A DNA stretch of 64,000 nt from JALOAT01 sp041687015 (GTDB taxonomy: Bacteria > Pseudomonadota > Gammaproteobacteria > Thiohalomonadales > Thiohalomonadaceae). Made by a program: the position numbers and the translations under genes. The notes below the pieces were generated by a model that searched no databases, had not been told where the DNA came from, and saw only the letters and a list, made by a program, of their open reading frames with translations. Shown here one piece after another: positions 24,302-31,567 of the stretch. The DNA is taken from NCBI GenBank assembly GCA_041687015.1, contig JAWLCT010000009.1, positions 30,898 through 94,897 on the forward strand, written 5' to 3'. Numbering within the stretch: the stretch's first letter is position 1; every line of letters starts with the position of its first letter.

Positions 24302-27300
24302 GGATGCGCACGCCCCTGCTGTTCGCTTGCCTTGCTCTGGCGCTGCCGGGCTGCCGGTATGCCGCCGATGGCGAGACCCTGGCGCAGTTGCACAACGTTC
24401 GCATTGAAATCAAGGAAGCGCAGATCGAGGGCGGCCTGGAAAAAGCCATCGAGAGTTATCGGCAGTTCCTCGCCGTCACCCCCGAATCGGCCATGACGCC
24501 CGAGGCCATCCGTCGTCTGGCGGATCTCAAGATCGAAAAAGAATACGGGCTCACCGGCAGCGCCCCGGCACAGCCTGCCACGGCGACCCAGGACACCCCG
24601 GTGCCGCCGCCCAGTCCAGCGCCGGCCGTGGTGAAGCGCCCGGCTGCGGCGCCATCGGCACGGCCGATTCCGGCCACGCGTGAGTCCCAGGACGACTTCG
24701 AGCAACGCGCCACCGCAGCCCAGGCGAAAAGTGCACCGGGCGGGGCGCAGGATTTTACGCATCCCGACGTGGAGGACGACCTGCTGCGGGCGGATGCCGT
24801 GGAGGCGATTGCGCTCTACCAGAAGTTGCTGGCGAAGTATCCACTGTACGAGCGCAACGACCAGGTGCTCTATCAGATGGCGCGCGCCTACGAAGAGTTG
24901 GGTGAGGTGGAAGAGGCGATGAAGGTGATGAACCGCCTGGTCAGTGACTATCCCCAATCCCGCTACATCGATGAAGTCCAGTTCAGGCGCGGCGAATACT
25001 TTTTTACCCGCAAAAGGTACCTGGATGCCGAGGAGGCTTACGCAACCATCGAGAACATCGGCGTGGGTTCCTCCTATTACGAACTCGCGCTCTACAAGCT
25101 GGGTTGGTCGCTCTACAAACAGGAGATGTATGAAGACGCCCTGCACAAGTTCATTGCCCTGCTCGATCACAAACTGGACAGCGGCATCGAGCTGGCGAAC
25201 GCTGCGGACGATATCGAGAAAAAACGCATCGACGACACGTTTCGTGTGGTGAGCTTCAGCTTCTCCTATCTGGGCGGGCCATCGGCGACGGACGAATATT
25301 TCGCGCGTTACGGGGCGCGTTCGTACGAAGAGAACATTTACGCGAATCTCGGTGAACATTATCTCGAAAAGCGGCGATATAGCGACGCAGCGCTGGCGTA
25401 TAAATCCTTCGTGCGCCTGCATCCGTTTCACAAGGCCTCGCCGAGCTTCGATATGCGGGTCATCGATATTTACAAGGAAGGCGGCTTTCCCAAACTCGTC
25501 ATCGAGGCCAACCGCTATTTCGCCAAGAATTACGGCCTGAAATCGGAGTACTGGAAGCACTTCGAGGTGGATGCCTATCCGGAAGTCCTGGGCTACCTGA
25601 AAACCAATCTCAAGGAATTGGCCAACCATTTCCATGCCCTGTATCAGGACAAACGGCTTGTGAAGGACAGGGAGGTACATTACGGCGAGGCGCTGACCTG
25701 GTATCGGGAATACCTGGAATCCTTCCCCGGCGACGCGGACTCATCGCCCATCCATTACCAACTGGCCGACCTGCTGCTGGAGCACAAGGATTATGCGCAG
25801 GCAGCACTGGAATACGAGCGTACGGCCTACGATTACCCCCCCCACGAGAAGGCATCCGATGCGGGCTATGCCGCCGTGTATGCGCATCGGCAGGACATGG
25901 GTGCGCGTGCGCAGGGCGACAGGATCCAGGCGCGTCGCAATGTGATTCGTACCTCGTTGCGGTTCGCCGAAGCTTTCCCCAGCCACGAGAAAGCGGCCCT
26001 CGTGTTGGGTGGAGCGGCTGACGATCTGTACGCGCTGAAGGACTATGCCCTGGCGGCGACCACGGGGCGCCGCCTCATCGAGACCTATCCGCAAGCCAAA
26101 CCAGCGATCGTGCGCGGGGCGTGGCTGGTGGTGGCCCATGCCTCTTTCGACCTGGAACAGTACGCGGACGCGGAACTGGCCTACGCCAATGTATTACAGC
26201 GCACGGACCAAAACGACAAGTCTCGGGGCGCGCTGTATGAAAACCTCGCTGCGTCGATTTACAAGCAGGGCGAGCAGGCGGCTGCCACCGGGGATGACGC
26301 CACGGCGGCGCAGCACTATTTGCGCATTGCCCGCCATGCCCCTGATTCGAAGATTCGCCCAACGGCTGAATTCGACGCGGCCACGGCGCTGATCCGCTTG
26401 CAGGACTGGGAACAGGCGGCAGAGGTACTGCTTGGATTCCGCAGGACGTTCAACAGCCACGAGCTGCTGCCCGAGGTGACCAAGAAGATCGCCTTCGTCT
26501 ACAAGGAGGCCGGGAAACTTGCCCTGGCCGCACGCGAGTACGAACGTATCGAAGCCGAATCCCGCGACGAGGACGTACGTCGCGGTGCCCTCATGCTGGC
26601 GGCGGAACTCCACGAACAAGCCGGACAGCCCGGGGAGGCGGTCAAGGTCTACAAGCGCTACGTCAGCCAGTTCCCACGGCCGCTGGAAACGATGGTCGAA
26701 GCGCGCTACCGCCTGGCTGCCGTGTACAAATCGGTCAGCGATACCAGTGCCTACCACAAGGAACTCGAACGCATCGTCAGTGCGGACGCCCGGGCCGGGC
26801 GCGAACGCACCGAGCGCACCCGTTATCTCGGCGCAGTTTCGGCACTGGCTTTGGCCGAGCCCTCGTACACCCGGCTGGTGGAGATCGAACTGACAAAACC
26901 CTTCAAAAAGAACCTGAAGCGAAAACAGGCCGCCATGAAGGCGGCGCTGGATCGTTTCGGGAAACTGACCCAGTACCAGGTGGGGGAGACCACGGCGGCG
27001 GCCACGTTCTACATGGCCGAAATCTACCTGCACTTCAGCAAGGCACTCATGGCCTCGGAGCGCCCGGACAATCTCAGCCCGTTGGAACTTGAGCAATACG
27101 AACTGGCCATCGAAGAACAAGCCTATCCCTTCGAGGAGAAGGCCATCGACGTGCACCAGAAAAACCTGGAGCTGCTTGCCCTCGGTACCTTCAACGCCTG
27201 GATCGACAAGAGCCTGTCGAAACTCGCGGCGCTGGTGCCGGCCCGTTACGCCAAGCCCGAGGAAGGCAGCGGCTACATCGAATCCATCGGCGTGTACAAA

Positions 27301-27420
27301 TACGAAATCGTGCGTCAGGGGCAGTCGTCGTCCGATGAACATGCCCGCCAGGCGGACGTAGCTACGGATGAAGCGGCGCCGGTGCAGGCGACAGCAAGCA
27401 AGACGGGGCAACCGGCATGA
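24298..27420 (+). CDS. Large TPR lipoprotein (GltD/AgmU-like)
   Basis: A 1040-residue protein with a lipobox LALPGC (Cys19), a Pro/Ala-rich linker (about 82-126) and then roughly 800 residues of degenerate TPR units. Examples are ALYQKLLAKYPLYERNDQVLYQMARAY and ALEYERTAYDYPPHEKASDAGYAAVYA. The C-terminus is polar. The linker would let the TPR array stand off the lipid anchor. Starts and stops overlap on both sides (ATGA), so stoichiometric translation with its neighbours is likely. The size and architecture fit the giant TPR components of Glt-type machines. Confidence 0.87.
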   Translation: MRMRTPLLFACLALALPGCRYAADGETLAQLHNVRIEIKEAQIEGGLEKAIESYRQFLAVTPESAMTPEAIRRLADLKIEKEYGLTGSAPAQPATATQDTPVPPPSPAPAVVKRPAAAPSARPIPATRESQDDFEQRATAAQAKSAPGGAQDFTHPDVEDDLLRADAVEAIALYQKLLAKYPLYERNDQVLYQMARAYEELGEVEEAMKVMNRLVSDYPQSRYIDEVQFRRGEYFFTRKRYLDAEEAYATIENIGVGSSYYELALYKLGWSLYKQEMYEDALHKFIALLDHKLDSGIELANAADDIEKKRIDDTFRVVSFSFSYLGGPSATDEYFARYGARSYEENIYANLGEHYLEKRRYSDAALAYKSFVRLHPFHKASPSFDMRVIDIYKEGGFPKLVIEANRYFAKNYGLKSEYWKHFEVDAYPEVLGYLKTNLKELANHFHALYQDKRLVKDREVHYGEALTWYREYLESFPGDADSSPIHYQLADLLLEHKDYAQAALEYERTAYDYPPHEKASDAGYAAVYAHRQDMGARAQGDRIQARRNVIRTSLRFAEAFPSHEKAALVLGGAADDLYALKDYALAATTGRRLIETYPQAKPAIVRGAWLVVAHASFDLEQYADAELAYANVLQRTDQNDKSRGALYENLAASIYKQGEQAAATGDDATAAQHYLRIARHAPDSKIRPTAEFDAATALIRLQDWEQAAEVLLGFRRTFNSHELLPEVTKKIAFVYKEAGKLALAAREYERIEAESRDEDVRRGALMLAAELHEQAGQPGEAVKVYKRYVSQFPRPLETMVEARYRLAAVYKSVSDTSAYHKELERIVSADARAGRERTERTRYLGAVSALALAEPSYTRLVEIELTKPFKKNLKRKQAAMKAALDRFGKLTQYQVGETTAAATFYMAEIYLHFSKALMASERPDNLSPLELEQYELAIEEQAYPFEEKAIDVHQKNLELLALGTFNAWIDKSLSKLAALVPARYAKPEEGSGYIESIGVYKYEIVRQGQSSSDEHARQADVATDEAAPVQATASKTGQPA

Positions 27421-28043
27421 GAACGCTGCGCATACTGCTTTTTCCGGTGCTGATGCTGATGACGCTGCTGTCCGGTTGTGTGTCCAGCCCGGACCGGCAG
27501 ACAGCGGGTATGAGTAAGTCATCCCGTTCCTCAGGCGGCTATGCCATCCGCGAGGAGGTCAGGTTAAGTGCCGAGCTGCGGGAGGATTTCGAAAAGGCGG
27601 TGAGCCTGCTGCAGGCAGAGAAGTACGACGAGGGGATTGCGCTGCTGTTGGCGATTACCACGCATCCACAGGCCAGTCGCAATACCGCGCCGCATATCAA
27701 TCTTGCGATTGCCTATCGAGAGACCGACAGACTCGAAGAGGCCGAGAAAAGTTTGAAAGAGGCGTTGGCAATCAATCCCGAGCACCCGGCGGCAAACAAT
27801 GAATACGGGCTGGTGCTGCGTAAGACCGGGCGCTTCCACGAGGCGAGGGCGGCCTACGAACGTGTCCTGCGCAATTATCCGGAATATCTCCCGGCACGGA
27901 GAAATCTCGGCATTCTGTGTGATCTGTTTCTGGGCGACGCCCAGTGCGCCCTCGAGCACTACCGGATCTACAGTGCGGCCGTTCCGGAGGACAAGTCCGT
28001 CGCCCTGTGGATAGCCGATCTCGAGAACAGGCTCGCCCGTTAG
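27417..28043 (+). CDS. Small TPR lipoprotein (GltC-like position)
   Basis: A 208-residue lipoprotein with lipobox LLSGC (Cys21). Three or four TPR units span about residues 50-190, including HINLAIAYRETDRLEEAEKSLKEAL and NEYGLVLRKTGRFHEARAAYERVL. The latter two match the TPR consensus well. It begins with an overlap on the preceding gene. A TPR adaptor between the lipid-anchored TPR protein and the motor is a reasonable inference. Confidence 0.86.
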   Translation: MRTLRILLFPVLMLMTLLSGCVSSPDRQTAGMSKSSRSSGGYAIREEVRLSAELREDFEKAVSLLQAEKYDEGIALLLAITTHPQASRNTAPHINLAIAYRETDRLEEAEKSLKEALAINPEHPAANNEYGLVLRKTGRFHEARAAYERVLRNYPEYLPARRNLGILCDLFLGDAQCALEHYRIYSAAVPEDKSVALWIADLENRLAR

Positions 28044-28052
28044 GAGAACCCC

Positions 28053-28331
28053 ATGCGCGATGAACGTGGTGTCATGCTGATTCTGTTGCTACTGCCGGTG
28101 TTTGCGTTCGCGGCCGAAAAGCCCGCCGAGGATGACGCGAAAGTGATTTCAGGCATGTCCATCGTGGGCAACAGCGAAGCGCCCAAGTCACTGACCATCG
28201 TGCCCTGGAAGGGCGCGGACGTCGGTGACGACGGTGATCTGAATTCCAATCTGCTTGATGCGCGTCTGGTCCCTGTGGACCGGGAGGTGTTCATGCGGGA
28301 AGTCAGGTTCTACGAGTTGAGCAACCCTTGA
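28053..28331 (+). CDS. 92-residue exported protein, unknown family
   Basis: It has a signal peptide (hydrophobic core LILLLLPVFAFAA) and a ~65-residue acidic mature part containing GMSIVGNSEAPKSLTIVPWK and a C-terminal REVRFYEL. The ATG has TAGGAG seven bases upstream. It lies nine bases after the TPR lipoprotein and 25 bases before the ExbB-like gene, so it belongs to the operon. I recognise no domain. Its position immediately before the motor genes, and the conserved-looking IVPWK segment, suggest a dedicated periplasmic component. Confidence 0.75.
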   Translation: MRDERGVMLILLLLPVFAFAAEKPAEDDAKVISGMSIVGNSEAPKSLTIVPWKGADVGDDGDLNSNLLDARLVPVDREVFMREVRFYELSNP

Positions 28332-28356
28332 ATCAATAGAAGAAGAGGCCCAGACC

Positions 28357-29022
28357 ATGCAAATCATCGATACCCTGGTGAGTTTCATTCGCGACGGCGG
28401 ATGGTTCATGTATCCCATCCTGTTCGTGGGCGCCATCGGCTTTGCCATCGCCATTGAGCGTTACGTCAAGCTGAGCCTGGTGCGCAGCGCCAACCGCAAG
28501 ATGTGGGATCAGCTGCATCCCGTGCTGGTGGACGGCGATTTCGACAAGGCACGCTCGCTCACGGCGGATGACACTTCCACCATCAGCCAGTTGCTTGGCC
28601 TCGGCCTCGCCCGGCAAGGCACCGTGCGGCGCCGCGAGGACATCGAGATCGCCATGGAAGAAGGCATGATGGAGATCATCCCACAGTTGGAGAAGCGCAC
28701 AGGGTACATCGCGCTGTTTTCCAACATCGCGACCTTGCTCGGCCTGCTGGGTACCATTATCGGTCTGATCGACGCGTTCAACGCCGTAGCCAACGCCAAC
28801 CCGGCGGAAAAGGCCGATCTGCTGTCAGCCAGTATCTCCGTAGCCATGAATACCACGGCCTTCGGCCTGATTGTCGCGATTCCTCTGCTCATCGTGCACG
28901 CCTACCTGAATGCGCGGACCGGCGAAATCGTCGACAGCCTGGAGATGGCGTCCGTGAAGACCCTCAACATCATTTCGGGTACGTCCAAACGCCAGTACGA
29001 AACCGTGAAGGCAGCCGCCTGA
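28357..29022 (+). CDS. ExbB/TolQ/MotA-type proton channel protein (AglR-like)
   Basis: A 221-residue inner-membrane protein with three transmembrane helices: WFMYPILFVGAIGFAIAIERY, then after a cytoplasmic domain YIALFSNIATLLGLLGTIIGLIDAFNAVA, then VAMNTTAFGLIVAIPLLIVHAYL. The LLGLLGTIIGLI and NTTAFGLIVAIP segments are the MotA/TolQ/ExbB signature that lines the proton path; the Thr in the latter is the usual polar channel residue. It should form a pentamer around a dimer of the ExbD-type proteins encoded next. Confidence 0.93.
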   Translation: MQIIDTLVSFIRDGGWFMYPILFVGAIGFAIAIERYVKLSLVRSANRKMWDQLHPVLVDGDFDKARSLTADDTSTISQLLGLGLARQGTVRRREDIEIAMEEGMMEIIPQLEKRTGYIALFSNIATLLGLLGTIIGLIDAFNAVANANPAEKADLLSASISVAMNTTAFGLIVAIPLLIVHAYLNARTGEIVDSLEMASVKTLNIISGTSKRQYETVKAAA

Positions 29023-29041
29023 ACAGCGGGGTAGCTCGATC

Positions 29042-29533
29042 ATGGCCAGGGCACATCACTACAAACGACACAAGGACGCGCCGGAGCTGGACATCACCAC
29101 CTTCCTCAATCTGATGGTGGTGCTGATACCGTTTTTGCTGGTTACCGCCGTGTTCTCACGCATCACCATCCAGGAGCTCAATCTGCCGGAAGGCGCGGCG
29201 GGGGGAGCAAAGCCGGACAAGCTGCGGGTGGTCATCGAGGTGATCGTACGCCAGCGCGGGCTGGAGCTTGCCGATGGTAAACGGGTCGTCGCGAGATTGC
29301 CCAAGCAGGAAGACAAATATGACATCCCGGGCCTTTCCAAGCTGCTCATCGGCTTGAAGGAAACCTACGGCGACAAGGAAGACGCCACCATTCTCATCGA
29401 GCCGGACGTGGCCTATGAGGACCTCATCCATGTGATGGATGCGGTGAAACTGGCCGAAGTGAAAGTGGAAGGGGAGGACGAAGTACGCAAGATGGTCCTG
29501 TTCCCCGAATTGTCCATAGGTGATGCGCCATGA
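29042..29533 (+). CDS. ExbD/TolR-type protein, first copy
   Basis: A 163-residue protein with a short basic N-terminus, one membrane helix (FLNLMVVLIPFLLVTAVFS) preceded by the acidic residue of LDITTFLNL, and a periplasmic ExbD/TolR fold ending in VEGEDEVRKMVLFPELS. The Asp in LDITTF aligns with the proton-carrying Asp of ExbD/TolR. It overlaps the second ExbD-type gene by four bases. Confidence 0.92.
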   Translation: MARAHHYKRHKDAPELDITTFLNLMVVLIPFLLVTAVFSRITIQELNLPEGAAGGAKPDKLRVVIEVIVRQRGLELADGKRVVARLPKQEDKYDIPGLSKLLIGLKETYGDKEDATILIEPDVAYEDLIHVMDAVKLAEVKVEGEDEVRKMVLFPELSIGDAP

Positions 29534-30027
29534 AGAATACGCGACGAATCAAGCGCATGGCGCGGGCGAAAAAGCACAAGTCAGGCGCCCTGAACCTCAC
29601 GTCGTTGATGGATGTTTTCACCATCTTGGTGTTCTTCCTGCTGGTCAATCAGTCCGCGACCGAAGTGCTCGAACCGCCGGAGAACATCGTTCTGCCTGAC
29701 TCGGTGGTGGAGTCCAAACCGCGCCAGACGGTGATCCTGTTCGTCAGTAATGAGCAGGTGCTGGTGCAGGGTGAGCCGGTTGTTTCCATGGACGATGTGC
29801 TGGCCACCAAGGGCGAACGCATCGAGCCGGTGAGAGAGCGTCTCATCAAGCTGAGGGAGAGCGTCATCGGTATCAACACCCAGACGGTGGCCGAAAGCAA
29901 GGAAGTCACCATCCTTGCGGACAAGTCCATTCCGTTCAAAGTGCTGAAAAAACTCATGGCGACGTGTACCAGTTCCGGATACACGAAGATTTCGCTGGCG
30001 GTCAACCAGAAGGCACACCAGGGCTGA
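29530..30027 (+). CDS. ExbD/TolR-type protein, second copy
   Basis: A 165-residue protein with a very basic N-terminus (RRIKRMARAKKHKS), then LNLTSLMDVFTILVFFLLVNQ, in which the Asp of SLMDVF is the conserved proton-carrying residue, and a periplasmic domain ending with the KVLKKLMATCTSSGYTKISLAV stretch typical of ExbD. Two different ExbD-type subunits with one ExbB-type subunit match the AglR-AglQ-AglS motor layout. The next gene starts one base after its stop. Confidence 0.92.
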   Translation: MKNTRRIKRMARAKKHKSGALNLTSLMDVFTILVFFLLVNQSATEVLEPPENIVLPDSVVESKPRQTVILFVSNEQVLVQGEPVVSMDDVLATKGERIEPVRERLIKLRESVIGINTQTVAESKEVTILADKSIPFKVLKKLMATCTSSGYTKISLAVNQKAHQG

Positions 30028-30028
30028 T

Positions 30029-31378
30029 ATGGAGAGTACAGCGATTTCCGAAGATCGGCAGTTGATCGACGCGCAGATGGCCGAGGCGCGCGAGAAGGTC
30101 GCTGCGCTTGAAGTGCGTCGCCGTGAAGCGGACGCGGAAATGGAGCGTTTGCTCGCCGAGGGACAGCAGTACGCGGTCCTGAAAGAGGTCTGCGTTTCCC
30201 TGGACAAGCTGCACACCATGGGCGCGGCGCATCTGTTTTGGGGCGAGCTCGATGCGATCAACGATCCGGTCGAGAACCTGGCGCGCATCCGGCAGGGCAT
30301 TTACGGATTCGAGGAAGAAGTCGACACGCTGGAACAGCGCCGTCAGGGGATCGTGCGGGAGATTCGTCAGGAACAGGACAACATCGACTTTCTGGCAGAA
30401 GAGCTCCTCCGCCTCCAGGAGCAGGAGGAACGCGCGAAATATGAGTTCGTCGTCGAGCGCGACTTCGAGGATCTGCCGTATCGGCCCATGGTCATGCCGT
30501 GGACCAGCCAGGGAGAGGACGAGTGGCGCTTCCGCAAGGTGTTGCTCACGACACTGTTCATGGCGTTCAGTCTCGCCTGGCTGATGTCCTTGTGGACCAT
30601 CACACCGCCGGCGCAGGACGAGGTGGTGCAGATTCCCGAGCGGTTGGCACGGCTGGTGAAAAAGGAGCCGCCCAAACCGCCGGAGCAACCGCAAGAGCGG
30701 CCGCTGCAGGAGAAGGAAAAGAAGCTCGCCAGTAAAGAGGCACCCACGCCCGCTGAAACCCAGCAGGCACGCAAGAAAGCCGAGAGTTCGGGATTGCTGG
30801 CCTTCAAGAACAGCTTCTCCGAACTCATGGAAACGTCCTCGGAGGCGCTGTTGGGCGCCGATGCACGCATCGACGACAGTGGCAAGAAAGCCTCGGGCCA
30901 GGCGCAACGGTCGCTGCTGGTGGCACAGGCCAAGGAAGGGAGCCGCGGCATCAATACCGCCGGTCTGAGCCGTAACGTGGGCGGTGCAGGCAACGGCATG
31001 GGCGGGGTGCAGTTCTCGCGTGTGGAGAGTTCCATCGGTACGGGCTACGCGTCGGACCGACCGCTCAGCGATGGGCCGGGACCCTCGCGCACCGACGAGG
31101 AAATCCAGATCGTGTTCGACCGCTACAAGGCGGCGTTGTATCGCATCTACAACCGCGAGTTGCGCAACGACCCCACCTTGCGAGGGAAGATGGTGCTGCG
31201 CATTACCATCGAGCCGGGCGGTCAGGTTTCCGCGTGCAAGGTGGAATCCACCGATTTGGCGTCGAAGGCATTGGTACAGGAAATCGTCGCGCGGGTGAGC
31301 CGGTTCAATTTCGGGCCCAAGGACGGCGTTCCGCGCATCACCATTCTGTATCCCATCGACTTCCTGCCGGCAACCTGA
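30029..31378 (+). CDS. TonB-like protein with AgmX/PglI C-terminal domain (GltG/GltJ-like)
   Basis: A 449-residue protein. Residues 1-165 are a cytoplasmic coiled coil rich in Glu, Arg and Ala. One membrane helix lies at about 169-191 (LLTTLFMAFSLAWLMSLWTI). A Pro/Lys/Glu-rich periplasmic stretch starts near residue 210 (KKEPPKPPEQPQERP). The C-terminal ~95 residues form the AgmX/PglI TonB-like fold (DEEIQIVFDRYKAALYRIYN...LRGKMVLRITIEPGGQVSACKV...RFNFGPKDG). In Myxococcus, proteins of this type link the AglRQS motor to the outer membrane. The long cytoplasmic coiled coil is unlike ordinary TonB and could contact a cytoplasmic partner. Confidence 0.9.
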   Translation: MESTAISEDRQLIDAQMAEAREKVAALEVRRREADAEMERLLAEGQQYAVLKEVCVSLDKLHTMGAAHLFWGELDAINDPVENLARIRQGIYGFEEEVDTLEQRRQGIVREIRQEQDNIDFLAEELLRLQEQEERAKYEFVVERDFEDLPYRPMVMPWTSQGEDEWRFRKVLLTTLFMAFSLAWLMSLWTITPPAQDEVVQIPERLARLVKKEPPKPPEQPQERPLQEKEKKLASKEAPTPAETQQARKKAESSGLLAFKNSFSELMETSSEALLGADARIDDSGKKASGQAQRSLLVAQAKEGSRGINTAGLSRNVGGAGNGMGGVQFSRVESSIGTGYASDRPLSDGPGPSRTDEEIQIVFDRYKAALYRIYNRELRNDPTLRGKMVLRITIEPGGQVSACKVESTDLASKALVQEIVARVSRFNFGPKDGVPRITILYPIDFLPAT

Positions 31379-31529
31379 CGTCGGTGACGGCGGCCGTGGA
31401 CCGGTCGCCGTACCACCGCGCAAGGAAGCGAGGGCCGCGACAGGGTAGCTCATAGCAACGATTTAACCTTGAAAGCAGGTGCGTTGTTTTGGGCTTCCCT
31501 TCACGGTTCCCTGTCGGGGATTTACCTAG

Positions 31530-31553
31530 AATTGATTGGACTAACAATCAATT
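31530..31553 (+). promoter_or_regulatory. AT-rich hairpin just before the giant adhesin ribosome binding site
   Basis: AATTGATTG (31530-31538) and CAATCAATT (31545-31553) form a perfect 9-base-pair stem with a 6-base loop in a GC-rich genome. It ends two bases before AGAAGGA, the ribosome binding site of the TTG-started adhesin gene. It could be an operator or a translational control element. The rest of the 189-base gap (31379-31529) shows no clear terminator. Confidence 0.5.
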
Positions 31554-31567
31554 AGAAGGACGAATCC

